In this document: positions 25,042-41,905 of the stretch, one piece after another
Numbering within the stretch: the first letter of the stretch is position 1
Layout: every line of letters begins with the position of its first letter
NCBI RefSeq assembly: GCF_000002865.3
Contig: NW_001865046.1
Coordinates: 579,492-643,491, forward strand
DNA from: Monosiga brevicollis MX1
Lineage: Eukaryota > Opisthokonta > Choanoflagellata > Craspedida > Salpingoecidae
DNA: 64,000 nt
Direction of reading: 5' to 3'
The notes under the pieces: model-generated
The model's input: only the letters and a program-made list of their open reading frames with translations
Told to the model about the DNA's origin: nothing
Databases searched by the model: none
Translations under genes and position numbers: made by a program

Positions 25042-25862
25042 TTAGGCGAGTGTCGCATCATGTTGCTCAACCATGTGCTTGAGCATGCGCCGAAAAACAA
25101 AAGGGAAAAGCCTGCCAATGATCCATCCAAAGCCCCAGACAGGTTTGGCACGGCAACTCCAGATGACCTCGCAATCCTAAACAGTTGGTGAGGCCAGGCG
25201 CCGAGTGAATGGATACACCCGGATGATATGTAGTTAATGGGGTCGATGAAACGCAAGGAACTGACCTCGCCCACCGCCCTGAAGGTGATGATGCCCCGGT
25301 GCGAATGTACGGGAACACCTGTGGATAGACGAGGCGATAACAGGGTCCTCGTCAAGTGTGCACGTCTTCATTCTGCTCACGATGTCAAGCGACTCAATCA
25401 ATCACAATCACGAGCACAATGCACGTTACCTGATTTGACCTCGTATTCGATACGTTCATCTGGTTCCCCTGCGACGATTGCTTCAACTACAAATCTGGGC
25501 AGACCCACCCTGGTGGCATGCCCAGGGTATGTGGCGTGAGGACCGGGAAGTGCAAAAGAGTCGGCGCACACTTGCTCGCCTCACGAACCTGCGAGTGGCT
25601 CCAATGTACCCTTGAGCCCGAATACCCTCGACAGGGTGTGCAGGTGTACCTAGTCCCCCTATGGTGCCATTCGTGGATGTGAGCCAGGCTGCACCAGGAG
25701 CAAGAAATGCTCGATGCTCCCGAGCGCGTTGAGCTCCAGCGGTCGGCGCGTGCGCCCAAACCTACCGCCGTCCTTCCAAACATACTGCATCCAGGCATCA
25801 TACGCCTCAGGTACTCCTGCTTTGTGCAGAATCGCTGTCTCACGTACCGACACGTCGCCCAT
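25042..25862 (-). CDS. SRPBCC (START-like) ligand-binding domain protein
   Basis: The minus-strand exons begin MGDVSVRETAILHKAGVPE, containing the helix AYDAWMQYVWKDGG. They continue with GIRAQGYIGATRR, then VGLPRFVVEAIVAG, DERIEYEVKSG and VPVHSHRGIITFRAVGE. The last exon gives DCEVIWSCRAKPVWGFGWI, then GRLFPFVFRRMLKHM, and stops at 25042. The pattern is that of the polyketide cyclase/dehydrase branch of the SRPBCC fold: an N-terminal 'vdaPpe.vw' helix, a 'GaiR' strand, 'e.l......i.Y.v.sg.p...h.g...f', 'T.v.W...f.p..g' and a long C-terminal helix. These proteins bind hydrophobic ligands in a deep cavity. The ligand is unknown. Central exon edges (25560-25760) are uncertain. Confidence 0.6.
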
Positions 25863-26090
25863 GGTGCAAGTCCAAGTACCAATGGCCCTGCACTCCCTCC
25901 GGGCGCTTGATCTGCCAAAGGAAAAAAAAAAAAAAAAAGAGAGAGAGAACAGAAAAGAAAATGATTGATCCATTGGCTTGAATTTTTGAATTTTTAAATA
26001 AAACGTTTCTGGTTTAAAGTTTCAAACAGCCAACAGTCGATTTTAAATTTATTTTTTCACTTTTAAAACTTTCATTTTTCAGCTTGACAA
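25863..26090. promoter_or_regulatory. Short AT-rich divergent promoter (SRPBCC / REEP-like)
   Basis: Only 228 bp separate the divergent starts. The half next to the REEP-like gene (25975-26085) is almost pure A/T, with runs of AAATTTTT type. The other half has a purine run (A17 followed by GAGA) at 25921-25950. Confidence 0.5.
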
Positions 26091-27773
26091 ATGATGGAAC
26101 AGCTCAACCAGCTGTGGGTGCTGACGGACCAGGCTCATGCCTGGTCGGCGCAAATGGTTGTGGCTAGTCATGAGGCTTGGTTGTGGACTGAAGATCAAAT
26201 GCAACGCCATTTGCCGCCCGAGTTTGCCGAGGAGGTTCGCGCCGCCCTCCTGAGCACTGCCGAGTGTTTGCGCCTCTGGGCCATCGTGGGCTGGTCCATG
26301 ACTCGAACGGTTGCCTCGCTGGCCCACGAACACCCGTTTTGGTTTGGGGGTGTCCTGGCCGCCATTGTGACTTTGCTTGCCGTGCGTTGGGCCGTGCGCT
26401 GGCTGTACTACAAAATACAGCAACATGTTGTACGTCTTGAGCAACGGCTCCGTCACTGGCAGCACCGCACCATGCAGACATCTTCCCGGGCTTGGCGCTG
26501 GATTATCTGTGTCATGCCCCACATCATTTTCACGTCCTTATTCAGCCTTGCGCTCCTGTCTCCACACTCTCGCCGCTTTCTGGACGACACTCGCACTCTG
26601 TTTACACTCGGTGTCATTATACCGATCTGCCTCTCGCTTGCAACGCTGCTACCTCTGGAATTGGATGACGGCTCCAATGATGCAGCTGAGGACGCAAACG
26701 ATCGACCTGCCGCGGCACGAAAGCACCAGTCTATGGGTGCGCCGCAGCGTGAAATCTTAAATTTGGCGCGTCGCTCCTGGGTCAGCTACTGGAGCGCCTT
26801 GGCACTTCTATTCACCATGACGCAGCCACCCTTTGTCGTTTCCTTGCTGCCCATGATCCCGCTTGCCACGGCCGCGTCGTCCGGAATCGTTCTGTGGCTC
26901 TGGCTACCCTTTGTGCATGGCTGTGAGGTGGTAGCAGATGGGTGGCACTGGGTCTTGCGAACAGCTCTGCCCTTGCTGGCAACCCGACAAGAGGCGCTGA
27001 CCACGCAGACTGGCATGATCACCAACATAGTCGTCCCGGCGATCAAAGGCAGCCTGCCCGCTGCCGTGCAGAATTTTGTGGAGCCAATCGTCCAGGGCGG
27101 GCTAGTGGTTGTCGTGGCAATACCCTTTTTCTTTTCACCGCGCTTCATCCAACATTTTGGCTGTGCGCTTGTCGGTGCTCTTGTGCCCGCATACAAGGCG
27201 CTTGACATCCTCGGTCGCCCTTCTTTATTGAAGCCTCAAGGTCAAGATACCCGCACACCGGCTCCCATGTCTGAACCCATGTCGGCCTTGATCCTACACT
27301 GGCTGCAATACTGGGTGGCGGCGGTCCTGTTTTATGCCGCGCACGAGTTTTTAGAGGGACCGTTGTCTGCTCTCCCGTTTTGGTATGATGCGGAGATTGT
27401 GGCGTACCTATGGCTGCAGCTGCCGTACTACCGTGGAGCAGAGTTGGTTACCAGCACGCTTGTCCAGATTCGTCCCGTGCAGCACGTCTTGCTACCGTTC
27501 TCCCCCGTGCGCAGTGTTCAGCGAATCAGACTTGGCACTGCCCAACCCCGTCCTGGCAGCCGGTTGTCTGGTGCGACGCTGGGCGCCAGTCCTTCGCTGG
27601 GGCAGCATACGGTCCGCCGTCGACTTCTTGCTCAAAAGCCTGACCTCGGCCCATCAACGCCTTTGCGCCAATCTCTCACATCGTCCACCAAGCCCAGAAC
27701 CCAGGCCGCACCTGCACCCCAACTAGACCTGAGCGAAGAGAACGACCCACCAGCTACAGCTAAAGAAGAGTGA
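26091..27773 (+). CDS. Intronless membrane protein with two REEP/HVA22-like (TB2/DP1) modules
   Basis: A single 560-codon exon, unusual here because neighbours have many introns. Several long hydrophobic segments are visible: FWFGGVLAAIVTLLAV near residue 84, the 150-205 block, 237-285, 345-370 and 402-450. The second module has the classical TB2/DP1/HVA22 layout: GALVPAYKALDIL, a charged linker, then LHWLQYWVAAVLFYAAHEF, LPFWYDAEIVAYLWLQLPYY and RGAELV. The first module (RRSWVSYWSALALLF, then LWLWLPFVHGCEVVADGW) matches the second at the spaced W-YW, L-LWLxLP and G-E-V positions. This suggests an internal duplication. REEP proteins shape tubular ER through hairpin insertion. The C-terminus (after about 475) is basic, Ser/Pro-rich and presumably cytosolic. 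Confidence 0.62.
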   Translation: MMEQLNQLWVLTDQAHAWSAQMVVASHEAWLWTEDQMQRHLPPEFAEEVRAALLSTAECLRLWAIVGWSMTRTVASLAHEHPFWFGGVLAAIVTLLAVRWAVRWLYYKIQQHVVRLEQRLRHWQHRTMQTSSRAWRWIICVMPHIIFTSLFSLALLSPHSRRFLDDTRTLFTLGVIIPICLSLATLLPLELDDGSNDAAEDANDRPAAARKHQSMGAPQREILNLARRSWVSYWSALALLFTMTQPPFVVSLLPMIPLATAASSGIVLWLWLPFVHGCEVVADGWHWVLRTALPLLATRQEALTTQTGMITNIVVPAIKGSLPAAVQNFVEPIVQGGLVVVVAIPFFFSPRFIQHFGCALVGALVPAYKALDILGRPSLLKPQGQDTRTPAPMSEPMSALILHWLQYWVAAVLFYAAHEFLEGPLSALPFWYDAEIVAYLWLQLPYYRGAELVTSTLVQIRPVQHVLLPFSPVRSVQRIRLGTAQPRPGSRLSGATLGASPSLGQHTVRRRLLAQKPDLGPSTPLRQSLTSSTKPRTQAAPAPQLDLSEENDPPATAKEE

Positions 27774-28117
27774 ACTGGCTATCCACCTGACTATGTGATC
27801 CTGTTGTTGCGTTTCGAGAATATTACAATCACCCTCTCCTCAAACGAAATTCAAAACAAAATTTAATCATGTCTTGCGCAGATGAATGTTCATGTACAGG
27901 CAGTCAATTCAAAGGCCAAATTGCCCCATAATGGCAAGGTTTGACTGCTCCGTCACAAGCGCGCATTTTCACCCTTGTCACAAGCGCGCATTTTCACCCT
28001 TGTCACTCATGACGCCTGGAATGTTGGTCAAAAGCCGTCAGCTCTTCTCTTACTGGCAAGTACGGCGCGCCACACATCCAATGCACGTCAATCTAGGCGC
28101 CACAGAGAGGATTGGCA
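27774..28117. other. Convergent 3' region with a 25-bp tandem duplication
   Basis: Carries the 3' flanks of two convergent genes. The unit starting GTCACAAGCGCGCATTTTCA occurs twice without a gap at 27952-27976 and 27977-28001. No other feature. Confidence 0.7.
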
Positions 28118-29550
28118 TCAAGAATGCTGACTCATACGGGGTTGTTGCTGTTGAAGAGACTGGACCAAAAGAAGCAGTTGCTGCTTGATAGAGGACACAT
28201 CTGCTTGTATGACTGCGACGTCGGCCTTCATGCGGTATAGCTCCGTCATGATCTGATTCTGAGCACTCGAGGATGCGTTGCCCCCCTCATGCTGAAAGGC
28301 TGCCAGCGTTCCGTAGAGACCGTTCAAAACCCCGGGAGTAGCACTTGATGCCTGCATGCCTGCATGATTCTGGCCTGTCCGATGCGCAGATGCTTGGGCC
28401 TCCATGCGCCGGGAGTTTTCTTGCGTATGATCATCGGCGCTCCTTGCTGTGTCGGCAGTTGAGGGGCTTTCGCTTGAATGTGCTGACCGCGTGAAGGATC
28501 GCGTTCCAGTGGCAGCTGTGTGACCAGGGGTGTTTGTCGTCTCGTCCAGGTCGGAATTCCTCTGGACACGGCTCGAGACTGCTGCCGCCGCCTCTGTTGC
28601 CTCGTGGTGATTTGCAGCCACTCCTGCCGCCTCTGTTTGTAAGAGCGAGTTGTCTTCCGAAATGGGAATGCGGCCCTGTTCGTCCTGGTCGCGCGGTTGG
28701 CGTGTCCACTCCTGGCTCAAAGCCGAACGTGCCCCTAGCACTCGCTGGCGTTCACTGAGCATTTTTTGCATCAAATGCCGAATGCTATTCCAAAGCTGTC
28801 TTCTCCCTTCGATTCGTTGTTGCTGTTTCCTTGTGCTCGAGTTGCTTGTTGTTGGATCTTCTGCCATATCTTGAACATACTGAGACAGAATATCAAAAAA
28901 GAGACCCCACCAGCCGTGACGTTGACCACTCCTGTGCGATCTTGGCCCGAGATGCGCCACACGCTTGATGGCATGCCGCTGATCGTGATACAGGCATGGC
29001 ATTATGCCGTGTTGCAACAGCCTACATCGGCACATGGGAGAGGCAGGGCTGAGGGAACGTGCACAAGCGAGCAAGCGACGAAGGTATCACAGCACCACCG
29101 ACCAAAGATGCAGGCCCCGCTCAAAGTTGTGAACCACCTCCACCCACTGGATCTTGCGGCTCGAATCGCGCAGTGTCCGTAGGCTCGCTGGGTTGTTGCG
29201 ATCCAGCCTTGAGAAGCTGCCGAACCAGACAGACGTGAGCACGCGCGTGAATTCCTCAAAACTGTCAAAGCTGCGCCGATATCCGGTCCAGCGGCCTACC
29301 GCTTGGAGTCGATCACGGCCAGCGCATCAGCGCCCAGTCTCTTGCAGTCAAGAACCTTGACGCTGGTCGTTTCGCGAAGATGAAGTCCGTGATCAAAGCC
29401 TCGTTGAAGGATTTCTTTCAGGCTGCCCATGGCCATTCGTTCAGGGTCCGCGGCCTGTTCTGGCGCACGAAAGCCAAACACAATCGCATCGAGCTTCAAC
29501 TCCCTTTCCACAGAGTCTGTTGACCGTGGGTAAGACGTCGCGGCAGCCAT
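28118..29550 (-). CDS. Unrecognised coding region (one split gene or two)
   Basis: I do not recognise this product. Three coding-like blocks lie on the minus strand. Block A (29296-29550) starts MAAATSYPRSTDSVERELKL and ends ADALAVIDSKR. Block B (about 29100-29300, another frame) reads SFDSFEEFTRVLTSVWFGS, later RDSSRKIQWVEVVHNFERG. Block C (28118 to about 28868) reads MAEDPTTSNSSTRK and RQLWNSIRHLMQKMLSERQ, then a long Ser/Thr/Ala/Gln-rich segment, then a predicted coiled coil (YRMKADVAVIQADVSSIKQ) with a poly-Gln end. A and B overlap in different frames with no normal-length intron between them. Either a splice choice is hidden or there is a sequencing or real frame break. An alternative frame near 28880-28950 encodes a hydrophobic segment. 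It diverges from the DUF268 gene across 254 bp. Confidence 0.4.
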
Positions 29551-29804
29551 TTCTAACGGTCAAGCAGCTCTTGTCAAATGCAGCCCGCTTTTTCATGGAG
29601 CCAGTGAAAAAGTCGATTTTTTGATCCTTCAAAGTGCTTCTGTTCTGCTTGAAATTTCAATCTTCCAAAAAAATTACAATGTCATGAACATCTGATGTAA
29701 TTTGAATTTGAATGTTCACACCAACCGGGTGTGTGAACTATAGGTTGCAAGTGCAGCCAATTTCCTTGACTTTTCGATTCTTTTTTTAAAAGCCTCCCGG
29801 CAGG
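29551..29804. promoter_or_regulatory. AT-rich divergent promoter with an inverted repeat
   Basis: A short divergent region. It contains a motif variant ACATCTGATGTA (29688-29699) and an inverted repeat GTTCACAC..GTGTGAAC (29714-29738, about 9-bp loop) just upstream of the DUF268 start. Confidence 0.45.
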
Positions 29805-31164
29805 ATGAGGCGTGGACAGCGGGCAGCCGTGCAGCGCCGCTTGCTAAGCTGGGTGTGCTTGGCATGCGTGGTGTTGGTGGCTTGCATGGTGGAGAGGACG
29901 TTTGGCGCTGCTGCCGATCCCATGTCCTTGCCCGAGGGGCTATTAGGCGCGGTCGATGTCGTGGGGTGGACATGCCCCGCGCTCTTGGAGGAATACGGCC
30001 GACCGCGCTCGCTCCACACCCCACAAGAGCAATTGAGCGAAGCGCAGCGCAATGACTTAAGTAACCACAGCTGGGTGCCGATGGAGCACTATTTTGTGGA
30101 CGACTCGCGCCGGGGTCAAGGCACACATTACCAGTATCAAAAAGGCCAGCTGGCGAGCATGGTGTTGCGCGCAGGTCGCGCCCTCGCCCAGCTAGCGCAG
30201 CGCAAGGCGGCTTCCGCTCCTGGTCTCCTGCCGGATTTGCAGGCGCCATCGTCCTTGACCGCACACGTGCGCCAGCAGCAAAAAGACATGTGGTTCTTGG
30301 ATGCGGCAGCTCAAACTATCAAACCTGGGGCACGAGTTTTGGTGTTTGGATCGACCGAGCCCTGGTTCGAGGCCGTGGCCCTGGCACTCAACGCGTCGAG
30401 CGTCGTCACGGTTGAATATAATAAGCTGACCTATGGTACGGACGGGATGTGCATGACAGCTGATGATCAAACAACACGTGTCACCCTCTCTTCAAGCCAC
30501 GCGATAGAGCCTCACCGGTTCGGGTGTCCCCCATAGTGCATGACCGCATTCAGACTTTTACTCCAAGCGAATTTCACGCCTCTGCTGTAAGCAGCACTCG
30601 CTTTGACGTGATCATCTCCGCCTCTTCCTTTGACCATGACGGACTGGGACGGTGCGTTCTTTTTTGCAACAACTGCAAACTTGCTGGTGTCGAAAAGCGC
30701 GCGTCGAGGGGCCCCACTGGCGGCTGACGACTTGCCACGTGCAGATATGGCGACCCACTGGATGGCCAAGCTGATTTGAGGGCCATGCGGCTGTGCCGCT
30801 GTTTATTGCGGGGTGGTGGTACACTGCTGCTGTCCATTCCTATTGGCCCCGATGTTGTCGTGTACAATCTACATCGCCGGTATGTTTCCATCAGTGGAGG
30901 CTCTGGCTACTGTGCCTGCACCGCTGCCTTGCCTTCACTTGTCGCATGTGCATGATGTGTCTTGTTAGATATGGGCGGCGACGCTTGCCACATATGCTGG
31001 CGGGCTGGACGCCAATCTTTGTCACGGGCTGGGATGAGGCTCGATTAGACGCCGACAACAATTTTCGCCAATCCTTCGAGCCTGTATGGGCCTTGCGGAA
31101 GACGCGCCTGACCAAGCCCTCTGGGCAGCCGTCAGCAAAGTCCAACCCTCGAGTTGAGCTATAG
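29805..31164 (+). CDS. DUF268 family protein (methyltransferase-like), signal-anchored
   Basis: The N-terminus has a basic start and one hydrophobic anchor (residues about 14-28), so the protein is probably lumenal or secreted. The long first exon ends near 30430 at EYNKLTY. After an intron comes VHDRIQTFTPSEFHASA, then FDVIISASSFDHDGLGR. The next exon gives YGDPLDGQADLRAMRLCRCL, then RGGGTLLLSIPIGPDVVVYN, and the last exon YGRRRLPHMLAGWTPIF, with its stop at 31164. The core (VLVFGSTEPWFEAVALALNA, then VTVEYNK, then SSFDHDGLGRYGDPLDxxxD, then GGTLLLSIPIG) is the DUF268 signature seen in nematode and protist proteins. Its GxxEPW/VEYN and GGxLxxSxP elements resemble a Rossmann methyltransferase fold. 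The activity is unknown. Exon phases close. Confidence 0.8.
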
Positions 31165-31465
31165 GAGCCAAGCTCCAAGCCGGCTTGTCGAATTGGGTGC
31201 TTCCTATGACTGTGAAGATTTGAAGTTTGGAAACTCAATCCAGTAATCACATGTCAATTTGAGTCACGAGTTGTGATCGTACCGCGCAGCGGTTATGGCG
31301 TCCATGGCAATGGATCGCATCTCAAAGCCGTCAAAAGAGGCCAGCTGAAAAAGACACTTTAAGCTGAGCTGAGCCAGATTAATCAAATCAATGCAGCGAG
31401 GGCACCAAAAACATCCATCGCAAGATTTCATCTGAGCAATCTCCGTGGTTCGCTTGCCTTCAGGT
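31165..31465. other. Convergent 3' region of DUF268 and ING genes
   Basis: 300 bp with no recognisable feature; presumably 3' UTRs. Confidence 0.5.
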
Positions 31466-32834
<1,369 letters not shown>

Positions 32835-33368
32835 GCCGGCGTTGGAGACTAACACGTTCCCTCGCGCCGAGCGTCGAGCGTCGAGTGAGCGGTGTGCGAG
32901 GAGCAAATGGAGAGATCGGCCGATCAATAACGGCGACATGAGATACACTGATATTTATCACACTTTGAAAGGTTATAACCCAAGATGAAAACTTTTGATC
33001 GTGAAAACTTTGAATCATCCTCTCCCATTTAAATTTTCGAATGTGCTTTTTAAAAACCCAAAGCGTTTGATTTTTTTCTTTTTCAAAATTTACATGTAAT
33101 TTTGATTGAACTTTTTTTAAATTTTAACATTTTCGTTTGCGTTGTCAGGTACCCGACTTGCGGTTCAAACGCTTGCGACGGCAGTTGGCGTGAGCTTGGC
33201 TAGCCCGCTTTCTTCGGGAGGGGCCGTGGCGGAATCTCCCTACATTTGCTAGCAATTCAGTTGGCTTTGTGTACACCGGATCCCACTTTGCAAAAAGGGC
33301 TTGAATCAGCTACCATGTTGCCCGAGGTGGACGCTTCGGGTCAGGACCGGGTCGAGTACCCAGGGGCC
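32835..33368. promoter_or_regulatory. Divergent promoter region (ING / BBS8)
   Basis: A 530-bp gap. AT-rich core from about 32940 to 33130, with the palindrome TACATGTA at 33091-33098. The segment from 33150 to 33368 may be a BBS8 5' UTR, possibly with an intron ending at TTGTCAG (about 33149). Confidence 0.45.
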
Positions 33369-36118
33369 ATGTCCCAGCTCGATCCACTATTTTACGCTCA
33401 GCAGCTATTTCGACGTCGCAAATACGACCAGTGCGCGGTAGGTCTTGTCGTTGAGCCACTAGTAACCGCCACTTGCGTGCTGCCGTGACTTGATTCACTC
33501 TGGAGACCAGTGCACCCACGCCATCTCGCGCAAGATTTCGGCGATCGGACATGGCGGCGTTCCAGGGGCGCGGGGCGTGCTTCGGGGAATCGCGAGCTTT
33601 CATTCCATATCTGTGTACTTGATAGGATCTTTGCGCCCACCTGTTGGAAAAAAACCCATACGACAAGGTTGGTCAAGGGCCTGAGCTGGTTTTGCGAGTC
33701 AGTAGACTGCATGTCACACGAGCCCACCCCGTGCTCATGGCATGTACCATCTTGTCCAGGCTGCCTGGTTTCTCAAGACCCGGGCCTTGACGGAGGCTGT
33801 CCGGATCGACGAGACCGAGTTGGAGGAAGAGGGCCTGGCAGAAGTCATGCTGGACGACAATGCAACTGCTCAACTCCCACGTACGTGGACACTGTGAAGC
33901 GCTCTGATGGCGCAAAGGCGAAATCCCACACTGACAGGGATAACCTGGCCCGGCTTGTGCGAATATATACAGGACCTGGAACCTCCTTCTCTCGACCAAT
34001 GACCAACCAGGGCGCCAACAAAGGCATTCGGTACGGCAGAAGTTTGTTGTTTCTTCTTTCCCAGGCTCGATGCTGAGGATGGCCATGCCGTCGTTGACAA
34101 GCCATTTACCCTGGTCCTCAATAAAAGCGAGAACACTTTAACATCTGCCCTCCCATTTCCTGCTCTACTCAGGCCCACCAGCAAGACAGGGCGTCCCGTC
34201 AGTGGCTTTGTGCGCCCAGGCACCCAGGTGGGTCGTAAAGTTGGTGCAATCAGACTCGGGTCTTGCGCTCAAACATCTTGACATCGGGGGGTGGTCCCTC
34301 ACCCTGCTCCGTTGGCATGTATTTCTGCCTAGTCGGGCCGCCCTAGCACCATGGAGAACGCCATGCGTACACCGCGTACGGCGACGGCACGCCCCGTGAC
34401 GACGGCTTCTGGTCGTTACGTTCGTCTTGGAACGGTATGTGAGGATCGCATATGTGCTTGGCTGTCCGCCGCCTGCCGAACCTGCTAAGATAGCCGTCGA
34501 GGCAAGCTCGGTCTGATCTGGTCTGTACGTCTGCACCCTCGATGGTGCCCAGGCCTCGATGGTTTCAGAGGATGTGGGCACTTTTATCAATATTGAGAAG
34601 TTGGACCTTCGCAAGTATGCCACACGCCCCATCCTAGCCAAGGCCCTGTTCTTGTACATCCTACACGTGGGCGAACAGCCGGTCAAGGCGCTTGAGCTTG
34701 CTGCTCATGCCACCGAGTACGAAGAGTTCAAGGATTGGTGGTGGAAGGCCATGCTGGGCTTTTCCTACCATCGGTTGGGCATGTATCGTGACGCCGAGCG
34801 CCAGCTGCAGTCTTCGTTGCGCCAGCGGGCCACCATCTTTGGGGCCATGCTCTTGGCCAAGGTGGGTTGTATGACGCTGCGCCAGCTCTCCCGCAAGCCT
34901 TGTTTTTATTAACGGGTCTTTGGGCTTGGCAGGTGTACATCCGACTGGACCAACCTCAAAACGCGCTCCGTGTTTATCACGATGCGCTTAAGCAGTTCCC
35001 CGACGAGACGGTCCTGCTGGCTGCGGCAGCCCGAGTTTACGAAGGTATTGGGGACCTTTCGCGTGCCGTCTCCGAGTATCGCAAGCTGCTCGAGCATGAC
35101 AGGTAAGACCTTGTGCCGTCAACCAGGTCATTGGCCCGCGGATGTGTCAAAGGAGATGGTGTCCTGAGCATACCCTCACTCTCCCTCGCCCCACTTGCCT
35201 GAACCAGCACCAACGTGGAGGCCATTGCTTCTCTTGCTGCCGAAGACTTTTATGCAGATCAACCCGAGTTGGCTCTTATTCAATACAGGCAAGTTGTGTC
35301 TGATGCAGGCCAGGACAAGACTGACCTCACGATCGGGATAGATGCGCCGATGGGGGCACATTCTTCTTACTTTGTTTGGCACGGACGACCTGAGACAGGC
35401 GCCTTTTGCAGATGGGCGTGGCCAGTGCCGAGCTCTTCAACAACTTGGGTCTTTCTTGCTTCCAGGCCCAGCAGGTATGAATTCCTCTGCTAGAGTGTGC
35501 TAGGCTCGACCGATTTTCTCAAGATGCGCTCTCACGGCGGCGGTGGTGGTGGTGGTGGTGCAACACAGTATGACTTGGCTTTCAACTGTTTTGAACGTGC
35601 CCTGATGCTGGCTGATAACAGCTCCCTCTCCGATGTGTGGTACAACCTGGGACACGTCTGTCTGTCGCTGGGGGATACGACGCTGGCTGAGCAGGTATGG
35701 ATCCACCTGCCCTCCGTGCCGTTGGCCTAGATGGAGCATTCACTCCATCGCCCGCTGCGTCCTCTTCAAATTTGCATAGTGTTTGCGACTATCCATCACG
35801 TTTGACCCCTCAAATGCCGAAGCCCTGAATAATCTTGGGGTGATTGGTCAGTACGAGCGTTCGCGGGACGCTCAAGCTGCCTGGCTGCTAGCGCCTTGTA
35901 TTTTCCCTGATTGTGCTTTGCCCACTTGTCGCGAGCAGAGCACCGATATGACAACTTTAGCAAGGCCCGAAACTATTACGCCAAGGCCATGGAACACTCG
36001 CAGTATGTACATGAGCCTCACTATAACCAGGGTCTGATTGCCTTCACCCACGGAGACCTGGCCAGTGCCATGAAAGAGGTTCGAATGTCGTACTTTTGTT
36101 GATGCAAGGCCAACGCCC

Positions 36119-36149
<31 letters not shown>

Positions 36150-36273
36150 ACGCTTTGCCTGGCTGCCCTACTACCCCTCATCAATCCAGTCGGAGCAAGC
36201 GCTGACTCTTTACGAGGACCACGTTCCCTCTCGCAACCTCCTCAAAAACATTAAGCGCCTCTTGCGTGAGTGA
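33369..36273 (+). CDS. TTC8: BBSome subunit BBS8/TTC8 (TPR protein)
   Basis: BBS8 is a TPR subunit of the BBSome, which moves membrane cargo in cilia. The start at 33369 gives MSQLDPLFYAQQLFRRRKYD, equivalent to 'LLLAWSYFRRRKF' in vertebrates; an in-frame ATG further upstream also exists. The following exons give AAWFLKTRALTEAVRIDETE and the conserved linker with RPVSGFVRPGTQ. Next are MENAMRTPRTATARPVTTAS and GRYVRLGT. Then TPR repeats follow: TRPILAKALFLYILHVGE, DWWWKAMLGFSYHRLGMYRD, YIRLDQPQNALRVYHDAL and RVYEGIGDLSRAVSEY. They continue with NVEAIASLAAEDFYADQPE, ELFNNLGLSC, DVWYNLGHVCLSLGDT and HEPHYNQGLIAFTHGDL. The final helix contains LLKNIKRLLRE. Order and content match BBS8 throughout. 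Multiple short introns, one with a GGT repeat (about 35537-35561). Confidence 0.92.
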
Positions 36274-36763
36274 GTGCAGAAAAGATGCGTTTTGTCCAAA
36301 GTTCTAATCCAGAAAACATCTGACATCTGCCTTGATACGATTTCGGCTATCACTTCCACGGCATAAACCATTTGAGAACAATACAAATCGTCAAAAAGCA
36401 GCCGTTGATCCCGATCCAGCGCCAAAATCACAAGAGGAAGAGACTGAAAGAGACTGAGAGAGACTGAGGGAGACTGAAGCGCGAAAGAGAGAGAGAGAGG
36501 CAATGTGCGCAGAAAAACGCGCTGAGGGCTGTGTGTGGTCTTGTTTTTTTTTTTTCTTGCTCTCTGCATGCACGAATTGGTTTCAAGTGCGGTGGCCTTG
36601 AGCTGAGCATCCTATCTTTTTTTACCCATTCGTTGACAGGCTGCAGCTTTGCTGGCACAGCTCTGTTCTTCTCGCCGGTGCTTTCAGTCCAGCATAGGGC
36701 TGTGCATGATCTGAGCTGAGGCACGAAGTGTACAAAGGCAGGCCTGGGTCGTTTTGATCATCA
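36274..36763. other. Tandem intergenic region BBS8-MCM6
   Basis: 490 bp between the BBS8 stop and the MCM6 ATG, same strand. It contains imperfect GAGACTGA repeats (36437-36478) and a short GA run (36484-36500). Nothing else recognised. Confidence 0.6.

Positions 36764-41905
<5,142 letters not shown>

Noticed and set aside
33150-33240. Possible tRNA-like segment (GGTTCAAAC)
   Set aside because: No acceptor stem, D-arm or anticodon arm can be drawn around it.
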